From positions 1,240,001-1,304,000 of the forward strand of contig NZ_BIFR01000002.1 of the NCBI RefSeq assembly GCF_003967535.1: 64,000 nucleotides of DNA. Reading direction: 5' to 3'. The DNA comes from Tengunoibacter tsumagoiensis. GTDB lineage: Bacteria > Chloroflexota > Ktedonobacteria > Ktedonobacterales > Ktedonobacteraceae. The notes under the pieces were generated by a model. The model was given only the letters and a program-made list of their open reading frames with translations. It searched no databases and was not told the DNA's origin. Both the position numbers and the translations under genes were made by a program. Below are positions 9,010-16,219 of this stretch, in pieces; within the stretch, counting starts at the first letter, position 1, and every line of letters begins with the position of its first letter.

Positions 9010-9090
9010 CTTTCTAAGCATGATTGCGTTTCAATAATTTTGCGGTAATGCGCTGCATTTCGGCAGAGGCTTTAACATACCAGTCGCCAC
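9010..9090 (-). repeat. 81-bp direct repeat, copy A (duplicate 3' end of HerA-like gene)
   Basis: This segment matches 10045-10125 at 79 of 81 positions (differences at 9023 and 9082). Copy B is the last ~26 codons of the HerA-like ATPase gene; copy A is a detached duplicate still ending in the same TAG. The two copies flank a 954-bp insert holding two genes, as expected for integration or recombination at a gene's 3' end. Confidence 0.85.
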
Positions 9091-9112
9091 AGGTAGGGCT
9101 AGGAACAAACAA

Positions 9113-9634
9113 TCAAACGGACAGCAAATGGCGGGCTTGCAACGTTTGAAACAACTTTACGACTGCATCTTGAATAAAATCGGCCCGCGACTTTCCTACC
9201 AGGCTAAGGTGTGGATCATTATGAGATTGCACCTGCCCCCACTCTTGTAGCACCTGCCCTGCTGTCCAGGTATGTACGCCTCGTCGCTGTACCTCTTCAA
9301 CCGCACTGGAGGGGAAAACAATCGCCTCACTCTCAACCTCAACGCAGGTACCATCGGGGAACCTGGCAACCACCAGAGCAATATCGAGCCATGCATCCAT
9401 GCGCCAGTATAAGCCGCTTTCAATAGCAAGGGTAAAAGCCGCTCTGGGTACTAATTGGGCAGTATGAAGTGCACGGTTTATTGCACCCTGTCGTGTCTCC
9501 TGATTGAATGGTTGTTCAGCAATTGCTGAATGTGCTTTCACTGCCTCGATATCAGCTTTAACTCCCAATTGACACAAAGCATTTTTCACGGCTGTTACCT
9601 TAATCTTGCTCTGTGATCCAACTGCGATGATCAT
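9113..9634 (-). CDS. Inosine/xanthosine triphosphatase-like protein (YjjX/DUF84 family)
   Basis: 173 residues starting with MIIAVGSQSKIKVTAVKNAL, the nucleotide-binding N-terminus typical of the YjjX/DUF84 NTPase family, followed by LAIESGLYW, matching the family's conserved E-S-G substrate-site motif. Known members hydrolyse non-canonical purine nucleoside triphosphates (ITP, XTP) to protect nucleic acids. Length fits the family. The gene sits with an 80-residue gene inside a segment flanked by an 81-bp direct repeat, so it is probably cargo of a local insertion. Confidence 0.8.
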   Translation of the reverse strand: MIIAVGSQSKIKVTAVKNALCQLGVKADIEAVKAHSAIAEQPFNQETRQGAINRALHTAQLVPRAAFTLAIESGLYWRMDAWLDIALVVARFPDGTCVEVESEAIVFPSSAVEEVQRRGVHTWTAGQVLQEWGQVQSHNDPHLSLVGKSRADFIQDAVVKLFQTLQARHLLSV

Positions 9635-9687
9635 GAATCAATGCCCTTTCCGTCCCTACCTGGGACCGTCAACCAGAAACATATGAT

Positions 9688-9930
9688 TTACTCTTCGGTC
9701 TTCGCTTCTGTGCTGGCTTGCGGGGCCATGCTATACGCAATATTAAGAGCAGCTAGCAGGTTAACATCTAACATTTTAAGAAGTCCTTCAACGATTTCCT
9801 CCTGTTCTTTGATAGTCTTCCCTGCCAACTGAGCCACAATTTTGCTTTTCAGCGTCGTTGTCGCAAAGTATGGTTGGTGATCTTCCAGGTTCATTTGGTT
9901 GTTAAAGAGTGGGTGCGGTGACTGGGCCAT
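9688..9930 (-). CDS. Small hypothetical protein (80 aa)
   Basis: Start placed at 9930 (GAAGGGAGAAGAG ribosome site) rather than at 9966. The sequence is helical and charged, with SKIVAQLAGKTIKEQEEI followed by LLAALNIAYSMA. No domain recognised. It is co-oriented with and upstream of the YjjX-like gene within the repeat-flanked insert. Confidence 0.5.
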   Translation of the reverse strand: MAQSPHPLFNNQMNLEDHQPYFATTTLKSKIVAQLAGKTIKEQEEIVEGLLKMLDVNLLAALNIAYSMAPQASTEAKTEE

Positions 9931-10012
9931 AATCTCTTCTCCCTTCTGCCCTAGCACCTCTCGCATAGCCAGTTGCCGGGCTGTTGGCTTGCGGAGGGAC
10001 TGCTCTCATCAC

Positions 10013-10032
10013 TAAAAAAGGGGGCTTTGCCC
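10013..10032 (-). terminator. Probable terminator after the HerA-like gene
   Basis: Read on the minus strand, a GGGC-AAA-GCCC hairpin is followed by CC and six T. It lies just after the stop of the HerA-like ATPase and before the two-gene insert, so the insert probably has its own transcription. Confidence 0.5.
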
Positions 10033-10044
10033 GTCGTGTAAATC

Positions 10045-10125
10045 CTTTCTAAGCATGTTTGCGTTTCAATAATTTTGCGGTAATGCGCTGCATTTCGGCA
10101 GAGGCTTTAACATACCGGTCGCCAC
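10045..10125 (-). repeat. 81-bp direct repeat, copy B (authentic 3' end of HerA-like gene)
   Basis: Partner of 9010-9090, offset by exactly 1035 bp with two mismatches. It contains the authentic C-terminal codons and TAG stop of the ATPase gene. Confidence 0.85.
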
Positions 10126-11716
10126 CAGTTGTCTGCCAGATCTGTTGGATAATCTGTTTCTGTGAAGAGCCCATCATCAATAGATCCAGAACAGTCTGTT
10201 CAAGCTCAGTGAGGGGTGTTTCCTCTTCCGCCTCTTCGCATGGCTTCTCAGCCTCTTCGAAGGGGGGAGAGGAGGCCGCTTCGATGAGATGCAATTGAGG
10301 GCGTTGAGAAGTGGGCACAGGGCTATCCTTCGAAGTGGGTGTGGCCTGTAAGAAGGCCAGCATATGTTCAACCGTAATCATGGGGATAGCACCAATCACA
10401 GGACCATCCCATCGACTGCAATCGAAAATCATCACCCCGCTTCCAGCTCGTCGAATTGTTGGTAAGAGCGTCTTGATCGCATCATTTTCCAGACCGGACA
10501 TCCGTGCTCGGCGATCAGAACTGAAGAAGACAATACGACTGTTAAAATTTTCTGTGACACGCGTTGGGAGAATCTGTGCATCAAAGCTCTGCCCACTCCC
10601 AATAAAGAAACAGCGCCACTTACGTGCCTCGAGAACCACCTTCCGAATGACTTTGATCAAGCTCGGAATGCTCTCAATATCCTCACCCTCCCTGGCTTGA
10701 CGCTTATTTTGTGCTTTATACTGAATCGCCAGTTCCTCATCATAATCTGCCAGCACAGGCAGTTCATCGGCAAGCAATAAGAAGGGGTGTTTTGTCTGTC
10801 TCGTCGCACGATAAAGCGTATCGCGAACCTCTAATTCGTGGAGAAGTCCAGGAATAGACTGAATAATGTCCTGCTTGCGATCCAGATAGGTGACTTTCGC
10901 AGTGGGTGGCAGACCCTGTAGCGTGCATCCATTGAGCACTGCTAGTTCGGCCATAGCCCCATGGGGATCCCAGATTACTACCTCAGCTCCGCTCTTCAGC
11001 AGAACCGTCACATAGTACATGAGGGCCGTCGTTTTTCCCCGCCCAGGCTTGCCTGTGACCGCCATTGAGAGTACATCATCAACAGTCCCATAAGCAGGGC
11101 CCTCTTTGACATAACAGAGAACCATACGCTCATTGGAGATTAGATGGCACATGTCTGGAAAAGCAGGCGCTTGTGGGATAGTTTCTTCTATCTCCTCGTC
11201 CTCAGCATGCTCTGGGACGACTGGCCCGGAAATTTCGGATTTCTCGACTAGACGCGGCGATTGAAAAGTTGCATAACCGTTGGAGCCATACTGGTCATCG
11301 CGAATCACCAGAGTATGCCCCACAGGAATTGTTGCATGTTGAACCTGCCAACGGGTCGCCATCATCAACCGTTCCTGCTCCTGTTGCGTTTTGATCTGCT
11401 CCAATTTGAGACGCTCCAGGTCCAACTGCTGTTGACCCAGAAGGAGTTGCTCAGCCGCCCATTTTTCGGACTCAATCTTTGCAATCTCTGCCTGCCGGTG
11501 TTTGCGCTCAAGTTGGCGAATGCTTACATTATGCCAGGTGAGGTAGAGGAGATAGAGTAGGGCAATCCCAATACCTCCCAGGAACGTCCATTCAATATAG
11601 AGCCAGAGGGACTGTAAATCGTGTTGATGCTGCATGAGCATCGCAATCACCACAATAGCACCCATGATGGTTCCAGAAAGCCAGATTAAGGTCTTTGTGC
11701 TCAACTGTTCAACCAT
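10049..11716 (-). CDS. HerA/FtsK-like membrane-anchored ATPase (TraG/VirD4-like)
   Basis: 555 residues from the ATG at 11716. Two N-terminal membrane spans (LIWLSGTIMGAIVVIAML at ~10-27 and WTFLGGIGIALLYLLYL at ~43-59) precede a long charged coiled coil (~61-125). The ATPase domain has Walker A GKPGRGKTT (~222-230), VVIWDPHG typical of HerA/VirD4 proteins, and Walker B LLLADE (~313-318). A C-terminal helical region may bind DNA. This architecture fits DNA-pumping ATPases used in conjugation, segregation or packaging. The start overlaps the upstream membrane gene by 8 bp, indicating coupling, and a sigma factor lies just upstream. The last codons are duplicated about 1 kb downstream. Confidence 0.82.
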   Translation of the reverse strand: MVEQLSTKTLIWLSGTIMGAIVVIAMLMQHQHDLQSLWLYIEWTFLGGIGIALLYLLYLTWHNVSIRQLERKHRQAEIAKIESEKWAAEQLLLGQQQLDLERLKLEQIKTQQEQERLMMATRWQVQHATIPVGHTLVIRDDQYGSNGYATFQSPRLVEKSEISGPVVPEHAEDEEIEETIPQAPAFPDMCHLISNERMVLCYVKEGPAYGTVDDVLSMAVTGKPGRGKTTALMYYVTVLLKSGAEVVIWDPHGAMAELAVLNGCTLQGLPPTAKVTYLDRKQDIIQSIPGLLHELEVRDTLYRATRQTKHPFLLLADELPVLADYDEELAIQYKAQNKRQAREGEDIESIPSLIKVIRKVVLEARKWRCFFIGSGQSFDAQILPTRVTENFNSRIVFFSSDRRARMSGLENDAIKTLLPTIRRAGSGVMIFDCSRWDGPVIGAIPMITVEHMLAFLQATPTSKDSPVPTSQRPQLHLIEAASSPPFEEAEKPCEEAEEETPLTELEQTVLDLLMMGSSQKQIIQQIWQTTGGDRYVKASAEMQRITAKLLKRKHA

Positions 11717-12023
11717 GATGCACCTCACGATCCATCTGCCAGGAACGGCGCATCCACCGTCCAACACGGAGAATGGCATACCCAAACAGGCAGATGAGCA
11801 GGAATTTCACGAGACTATCAGACCCACTATAAAGAGTGGTCAGATAGGTGATCGACTCAAAAAAGGCGGTACAGGCAAGATTTAACACATACGCTGCGAC
11901 AAACAGCGAGGCTGCCAGAAGCGTGAAACAAGCCACGACACCAACCCCAAAGACGATACAAAAACAGAGCTGCATATTTGGCCGAAATGACGTGCCTTGT
12001 TTGCTGGATTGTGGGAAAAGCAT
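11709..12023 (-). CDS. Small membrane protein, partner of HerA-like ATPase
   Basis: 104 residues from the ATG at 12023 (a GTG lies one codon upstream). Two strong hydrophobic segments (FCIVFGVGVVACFTLLAASL and the LVKFLLICLFGYAIL region) are followed by a basic tail. It overlaps the ATPase gene by 8 bp and very likely is its membrane partner. No known family recognised. Confidence 0.6.
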   Translation of the reverse strand: MLFPQSSKQGTSFRPNMQLCFCIVFGVGVVACFTLLAASLFVAAYVLNLACTAFFESITYLTTLYSGSDSLVKFLLICLFGYAILRVGRWMRRSWQMDREVHHG

Positions 12024-12044
12024 CACAGATCTCTCATTTCTCCC

Positions 12045-12938
12045 CTAGGGGATTACAGATAGAGCAGCGGTTACAGAAGTAGAGGCACGTATTTCAGAGG
12101 AGACCAGAGCAACGTGTGCCTGGATGCGCTTGATTGCACTCTTATGCTGTTGCTGTATGCGCTGCCGTGTCACCTGAAAGGACTGAGCAATTGGCCCACA
12201 GTTCATGCAAGGTGCTTCCCCATTGAGTCCGTAATACATCTCGACGATCTTCCGCTCTTTCGCAGGCAAGAGCTCAAGGAAGGATGCTATCTGGATACGC
12301 ATATCCATTTCATCTTCGATCGCGCTATAAGCGTCTTCAGGATCGATCAGGAAATCATAATAAGTTCGCGTGTCGTCAGCTCCCAATGGCGTATCAAGGG
12401 AATGATAGGTGGTTTTAAGCCATGAATAGATCAGAGTAATGCGATCCTCAGGGATATGAGATGCGTAAGAAAGTTCTCCAATCGTCGGATTACGTCCAAG
12501 AGTATCTGACAGAGAGTGATAGAAGCGCTTTGCAGTCACCAGGTCAGCAGCAGCTCGCGCAGCAAGATGGACTGGGAGCTTTGCGGCATACACATAGCGC
12601 TGCATTCGCTGGAGGATACGCCAGTAGCCAAAGGTGCTAAAGCGATAGCCTCTGGTGTAATCAAATAGCTCGACGGCTCGCATCAGTCCTAGGTTCCCTT
12701 CTTGAATCAGATCCATCAGCATGTGAGAAGGTACATAGGGGGCAAATTTAAACGCGGTATCCACCACTAATCGTAAGTTGCCCTCGGTCAACGCATTCAT
12801 TGCAGCTCTATCGCCATTGGCTGCCTTTTTGGCCAGCGCATACTCTTGAGCCTCAGTCAAGAGTGGGTAATGCTGGACATCCTTCATATACAGGCGAAGC
12901 ATATCGTCCGAGGCTGTCATGCTTTGAGAATTGTTCAT
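12045..12938 (-). CDS. RNA polymerase sigma-70 family factor
   Basis: 297 residues with an AAAGGAGA ribosome site. Region 1.2 is seen as LRLYMKDVQHYPLLT, region 2 as NLRLVV...LIQEGNLGLMRAVELFDYTRGYRFSTFGYW (core RNA polymerase and -10 contacts), followed by region 3 and a region 4 containing LPAKERKIVEMYYGLNGE and a terminal HTH. This is a primary-like, not ECF, architecture with a short N-terminus. CMNC sits within region 4, an unusual spot for a cysteine pair. It precedes the membrane protein/HerA operon and is likely an element-specific sigma factor directing these genes; that target choice is inference. Confidence 0.9.
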   Translation of the reverse strand: MNNSQSMTASDDMLRLYMKDVQHYPLLTEAQEYALAKKAANGDRAAMNALTEGNLRLVVDTAFKFAPYVPSHMLMDLIQEGNLGLMRAVELFDYTRGYRFSTFGYWRILQRMQRYVYAAKLPVHLAARAAADLVTAKRFYHSLSDTLGRNPTIGELSYASHIPEDRITLIYSWLKTTYHSLDTPLGADDTRTYYDFLIDPEDAYSAIEDEMDMRIQIASFLELLPAKERKIVEMYYGLNGEAPCMNCGPIAQSFQVTRQRIQQQHKSAIKRIQAHVALVSSEIRASTSVTAALSVIP

Positions 12939-12973
12939 TGATAAATCTCCTTTGAAAGCGGAAAGAATATGTC

Positions 12974-13804
12974 TTAAGCAGCAGTAAGAAACCGACTGGG
13001 AACACCAACCGTGACATGCCAGCAGGGCTCATTCATCCCTCCAGAAGAGAAGAGCGCATGCACGACACACTGGTGCGTCAAGAGATGCCAGTGACGAACC
13101 TGTTCAACAAGAACGCATCGCTGTTGGAGAAGAAGTGCCTGGCGTTGATCAACCATGCCATAGAGCTGGCTCATGAGTGCATCTACCACAGCCATCAACA
13201 AGATCTGCTGACCGGTAGGGGAGGCAATATGCCGATGAACCAGATTATGATAAACGCGCTGATGGCTGGGAAGATCCTCTTTGACGTCCTCAACAGAAGG
13301 AATCAGGCTTTCATCCTCGATGTTCTGAAGCTCAGGGAGTGCATCAATGGGAAGGATCAGCGACTCAAGAGCGGTCAATGACTCTTCAGGGAAGAAGGTA
13401 CGCTCTGCTCGCTGGGAAAGGGTGTTGGGCTGAAATGGACGCACGTTTTGTGCATGTGCTTGTAAGAAAGAAACGATCTTTGCCGGTGTCACGCCGCTAC
13501 GCTGGAAGCGACAATCCCAGGGATAAGCCATCCAGAGATCTTCCTCGGAAAGAAAGACCGTTGTATAGTCTGTCTGGATGCTGTATGGCGATGGAGAGAC
13601 GTGAGTCAGATATAACCCATCAGAAGCAATGCCAAGAACCCGTAGGAAGCAGAGCCCTTCACGACTCATTTCCTCCCGAAGACTGGGCATCACTTCTGAA
13701 CCATCCTCACCCATGGAGAAGCAAAGATCGGGCAAAATAGTGGCAGGAGCCACGCACGTCCAGTGAAAACCTACACGCCGCTGAAAAGTTTTTGCATTTG
13801 CCAT
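12974..13804 (-). CDS. Hypothetical protein (276 aa)
   Basis: Begins at 13804 with a clear AAGGAGCC ribosome site. No domain recognised. There are no membrane spans; the C-terminal third is histidine- and glutamine-rich and helical (QRVYHNLVHRHIAS, QALLLQQRCVLVEQVRHWHLL). It is the first gene of the minus-strand run that continues into the sigma factor 35 bp downstream. Function unknown. Confidence 0.6.
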   Translation of the reverse strand: MANAKTFQRRVGFHWTCVAPATILPDLCFSMGEDGSEVMPSLREEMSREGLCFLRVLGIASDGLYLTHVSPSPYSIQTDYTTVFLSEEDLWMAYPWDCRFQRSGVTPAKIVSFLQAHAQNVRPFQPNTLSQRAERTFFPEESLTALESLILPIDALPELQNIEDESLIPSVEDVKEDLPSHQRVYHNLVHRHIASPTGQQILLMAVVDALMSQLYGMVDQRQALLLQQRCVLVEQVRHWHLLTHQCVVHALFSSGGMNEPCWHVTVGVPSRFLTAA

Positions 13805-13840
13805 GCCAGGCTCCTTCTTGCTGAAAAAGTCAGCAACAAT

Positions 13841-13868
13841 TTGACATCGGAGCCTAGCACGGTATAAT
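13841..13868 (+). promoter_or_regulatory. Near-consensus sigma-70 promoter
   Basis: TTGACA at 13841-13846, a 16-bp spacer, and TATAAT at 13863-13868. Both hexamers match the consensus exactly. It points to the + strand, away from the 276-residue gene, and no good coding sequence follows. Confidence 0.65.
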
Positions 13869-13874
13869 GCATGT

Positions 13875-13989
13875 AGACTCGACGTTTGGGCTGTATGCAG
13901 GTGAAAGTTTTCTCAGGCTTTAGCACCCGCAGACGGTTGGTTGGGTCGTTTAAGAGGCGCTTGTGGTTGCAGCCACGGGCGTCTTTTTC
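13875..13989 (+). ncRNA. Candidate small RNA with terminator
   Basis: Transcription from the promoter at 13841-13868 would start near 13875 and run about 110 nt to a hairpin GCGCTTGTGG / CCACGGGCGT (13957-13982, two G-U pairs, 6-nt loop) followed by CTTTTT. The only internal frame (36 codons from the ATG at 13902) lacks a ribosome site and runs through the terminator. A regulatory RNA is the simplest reading; copy-number or antisense control is one possibility. No known RNA family recognised. Confidence 0.45.
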
Positions 13990-14003
13990 GCGATCTCTTT
14001 GGT

Positions 14004-14133
14004 GAGCAATTAAATTCTATTTATTGCTCATTATTCCGTTTAATTGCTCATATTTGATCTTACTAAGAAGATAACATCCAGGTTTCACAAAAGTCAAGCT
14101 TTTTTTGAGCAATTATGAGCAATTATGAGCAAA
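14004..14133. repeat. GAGCAATTA operator-like repeats
   Basis: GAGCAAT occurs at 14004-14010, inverted as ATTGCTC at 14033-14039 and 14043-14049, and as tandem copies at a strict 10-bp period at 14107, 14117 and 14127 (last copy GAGCAAA). The tandem block ends a few bases upstream of the -35 of the XRE gene. One-turn periodicity on one face of the helix suggests cooperative binding by a regulator. Confidence 0.6.
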
Positions 14134-14137
14134 CTAG

Positions 14138-14174
14138 TTGTATTAAAGGCTCTCTTATGCTAGAATCTAGCATA
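14138..14174 (+). promoter_or_regulatory. Promoter with overlapping 19-bp palindromic operator
   Basis: TTGTAT at 14138-14143, a 17-bp spacer, and TAGAAT at 14161-14166. The -10 is embedded in the perfect palindrome TATGCTAGAATCTAGCATA (14156-14174, one central base). A repressor bound there would block the promoter, most simply the XRE protein encoded 29 bp downstream. Confidence 0.65.
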
Positions 14175-14202
14175 AATAGTGATACGATAAAGGCGGTAAC
14201 AT

Positions 14203-14412
14203 ATGACGAAATTTGAAGAGTTGCGCACGAATGCAGGGCTAACTATTACACAGCTCTCTAAAGAGTCTGATGTATCGCGTGCTACTATCGAAAAAGTTGA
14301 AAAAGACCTTCCTGTTCGCGCGGCTCTTGCAGCCAGACTTTGTAATGCATTAAGCAAACATCTGGATCACCAGGTGACCTATCAAGAGGTAGGGATTCGC
14401 ACTGTTCGGTAG
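14203..14412 (+). CDS. XRE-family HTH regulator (69 aa)
   Basis: A complete small Cro/CI-type helix-turn-helix protein: LRTNAGLTITQLSKESDVSRATIEKVE covers the HTH, then a helical tail. Ribosome site AAGGCGG. It has its own promoter with an overlapping palindrome and an upstream tandem repeat block, so it is likely autoregulated and may control the divergent minus-strand accessory genes. A terminator follows within 60 bp. Confidence 0.85.
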   Translation: MTKFEELRTNAGLTITQLSKESDVSRATIEKVEKDLPVRAALAARLCNALSKHLDHQVTYQEVGIRTVR

Positions 14413-14470
14413 TATCCCCAATGTGGTTTTATCCTGTATCAGGGTATGAGCACCAGTAACCATTTCTCCC

Positions 14471-14506
14471 AACCAGGGCTGCTATTACAGCCCCTGGTTT
14501 TTTCTT
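14471..14506 (+). terminator. Rho-independent terminator after XRE gene
   Basis: AACCAGGGCTG paired with CAGCCCCTGGTT around a CTATTA loop, followed by a T-rich run. It also faces the end of the minus-strand small membrane gene at 14512 and may serve both. Confidence 0.75.
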
Positions 14507-14511
14507 CTCCC

Positions 14512-14655
14512 TTACTCTACGGGACGTCCCCAATAGCGCATAGCGTTGGCCTGCTTCCGGTAGGCGCGAAGGGCTCGGCGCTGTTTACGCGTCTGCCACC
14601 AATAGAAGGCAATGCCTATGCAGAAGCCAATCATGAGATAGAGTAAAGCCTCCAT
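14512..14655 (-). CDS. Small membrane protein (47 aa)
   Basis: ATG at 14655 with an AAGGAG ribosome site 8-9 nt upstream and stop TAA at 14512. The first ~20 residues form one hydrophobic span (ALLYLMIGFCIGIAFYWW), then a strongly basic tail (RKQRRALRAYRKQ). Single-span topology with a cytoplasmic basic tail is likely. It is the second gene of a two-gene run with the 39-residue protein upstream. No family recognised. Confidence 0.55.
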   Translation of the reverse strand: MEALLYLMIGFCIGIAFYWWQTRKQRRALRAYRKQANAMRYWGRPVE

Positions 14656-14676
14656 GCATGTCTCTCCTTAACCTCT

Positions 14677-14796
14677 TTAATAACGGCGGCTACCTGAGTG
14701 ACTTGAACGACCACTCCCTAACCAGATGCCAATAGAGAAGAAGAAGAGGCAGAGAGAAACGATAAACCAAATGTTGACGCTCAGTGTAAAATCCAT
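14677..14796 (-). CDS. Small membrane protein (39 aa)
   Basis: ATG at 14796 preceded by GGAGGATAATGCGC, a strong ribosome site. The product has a single span (IWFIVSLCLFFFSIGIWL) and a short SSHSGSRRY tail. Paired with the 47-residue membrane protein 21 bp downstream. Holin-like, toxin-like or regulatory roles are possible; none is shown by the sequence. Confidence 0.55.
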   Translation of the reverse strand: MDFTLSVNIWFIVSLCLFFFSIGIWLGSGRSSHSGSRRY

Positions 14797-14940
14797 GCGC
14801 ATTATCCTCCTATTCTGTACCAGAACCGTCATGAAACTTCCCAAAATTTCTTGTATAATTGTTGTGGTAGTGTCGATAACCTCTTCAAACGTAAGTGGTG
14901 TATCTAGATGTAATTTTACTTGAGTGCCTGGTTATAGACC

Positions 14941-15020
14941 ACGACATTAGACGGCATCGAGACGACAAAAGAGACGGCATTTTTTATGGAAAAACCCTAT
15001 AACGACATCGAGACGACATC
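14941..15020. repeat. GACGRCAT motif cluster upstream of XRE-like gene
   Basis: CGGCATCGAGACGACA (14952-14967) and CGACATCGAGACGACA (15003-15018) are near-identical, 51 bp apart. Further GACGRCA-like units lie at about 14941 and 14972, giving six units in 80 bp. They lie about 70 bp upstream of the regulator gene at 15092 and are probably operator sites. Confidence 0.5.
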
Positions 15021-15091
15021 TCAATAGCTTCTGACTATAAAAAAGTGCTAAACATCTCTTTTAGATGATTATTTTGTAGAGGTATAACTTG

Positions 15092-16093
15092 ATGGGCCAG
15101 AAGCAACTCAATGAGAAGCTTATCAATGCTCGGCTGAGCAAACAGTGGACGCAGGAAGAAGCCTGTGAGAAACTAGGGGTCCCTAGCGCAAGAACCTGGC
15201 AGCGTTGGGAGAGAGAGGGAGTCACACCATCGCTCTATTTCCGCAAGAAGTTATGCGAAGTTTTTTGTCTCTCTCTTGAAGATTTAGGTTTTGAACAGCC
15301 TACCTCAATTGGAAACATATCCTCAACACGAGAACGAGCGCATTCAAATACCTCTGAGAAAGAACCACCGCCTCTGTTAACCCCGAAGAACGCTTCCCTT
15401 TTTAAGGCTCAGACCACAGATGAAAAGTTATTACAGACTATCATTGAACGAAACTTTTCCAGGGATCTCACTGAAGAACTGCTTGCATCAAATATAAAAA
15501 CCATGAACTTTAGAGATGAGTGGCAATATGTCGTAAACAACTTAGTAGCGGAGGCAAAATCAGAACTACGTGCTATGGTTTTTGATGTAGAGCTTACACG
15601 CTGGTGGAATACTATTGCAGGGCAAATATACATGATGACAAATATAGGGCTTTTGAAAAAGAAGATCCCAATCAAACGAATATTCATTCTCAGCTCATTA
15701 GATATGAGACTCAGAATGAATACACTTATTACGGCCTATGTTCATCACAAAATTGGTGTAAATGTCAGAATATGTAAAGCTGCCAACTTCCAGAATAACA
15801 TTCCATTCAAGCCAGATATGTTCTCTGTCCACGACAATCTGTTTGTTACACTCTATTACTTTTCGTTAGAGAAACCCATTACTAATCTGCTCCTCGAGAC
15901 CAAACACATAGCAGAATTTACCTCTTTCTATGATGACTTGTTTGAGGATGACCAGCTGTGTAGCGATGTAGAGTCTGTAGTAGCCCGCTCCCACTACAAC
16001 GAGAGCTTTTTTACTACAGTAAAAACAGAATTAAATATGTTATATACACTTGAAAAATATGGATCTGTGACCGAACTGGCCAGAAGGTTATAA
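15092..16093 (+). CDS. XRE-type regulator with unidentified C-terminal domain
   Basis: 333 residues from the ATG at 15092 (AGAGG ribosome site; a TTG lies one codon earlier). The first ~70 residues are an HTH (LSKQWTQEEACEKLGVPSA, then RTWQRWEREG), followed by a serine/proline linker and a ~200-residue C-terminal domain with VVNNLVAEAKSELRAMVFD and a later KRIFILSS. That part loosely recalls PLD-like or sensor domains found in regulators of large actinobacterial and chloroflexal genomes; not a firm match. It may respond to a ligand or stress and control neighbouring genes. Confidence 0.65.
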   Translation: MGQKQLNEKLINARLSKQWTQEEACEKLGVPSARTWQRWEREGVTPSLYFRKKLCEVFCLSLEDLGFEQPTSIGNISSTRERAHSNTSEKEPPPLLTPKNASLFKAQTTDEKLLQTIIERNFSRDLTEELLASNIKTMNFRDEWQYVVNNLVAEAKSELRAMVFDVELTRWWNTIAGQIYMMTNIGLLKKKIPIKRIFILSSLDMRLRMNTLITAYVHHKIGVNVRICKAANFQNNIPFKPDMFSVHDNLFVTLYYFSLEKPITNLLLETKHIAEFTSFYDDLFEDDQLCSDVESVVARSHYNESFFTTVKTELNMLYTLEKYGSVTELARRL

Positions 16094-16219
16094 ATAAGGA
16101 TGTGTATTTCTGAACCAAATCGGCCTCATTTTTTGTTGATTTGAGAGGAACTATTGATGTACGATGCAATCAAAGTTCACTTCTAAGCGTGTTCACTCCA
16201 TTTTAGATGAGAGGTTTTT

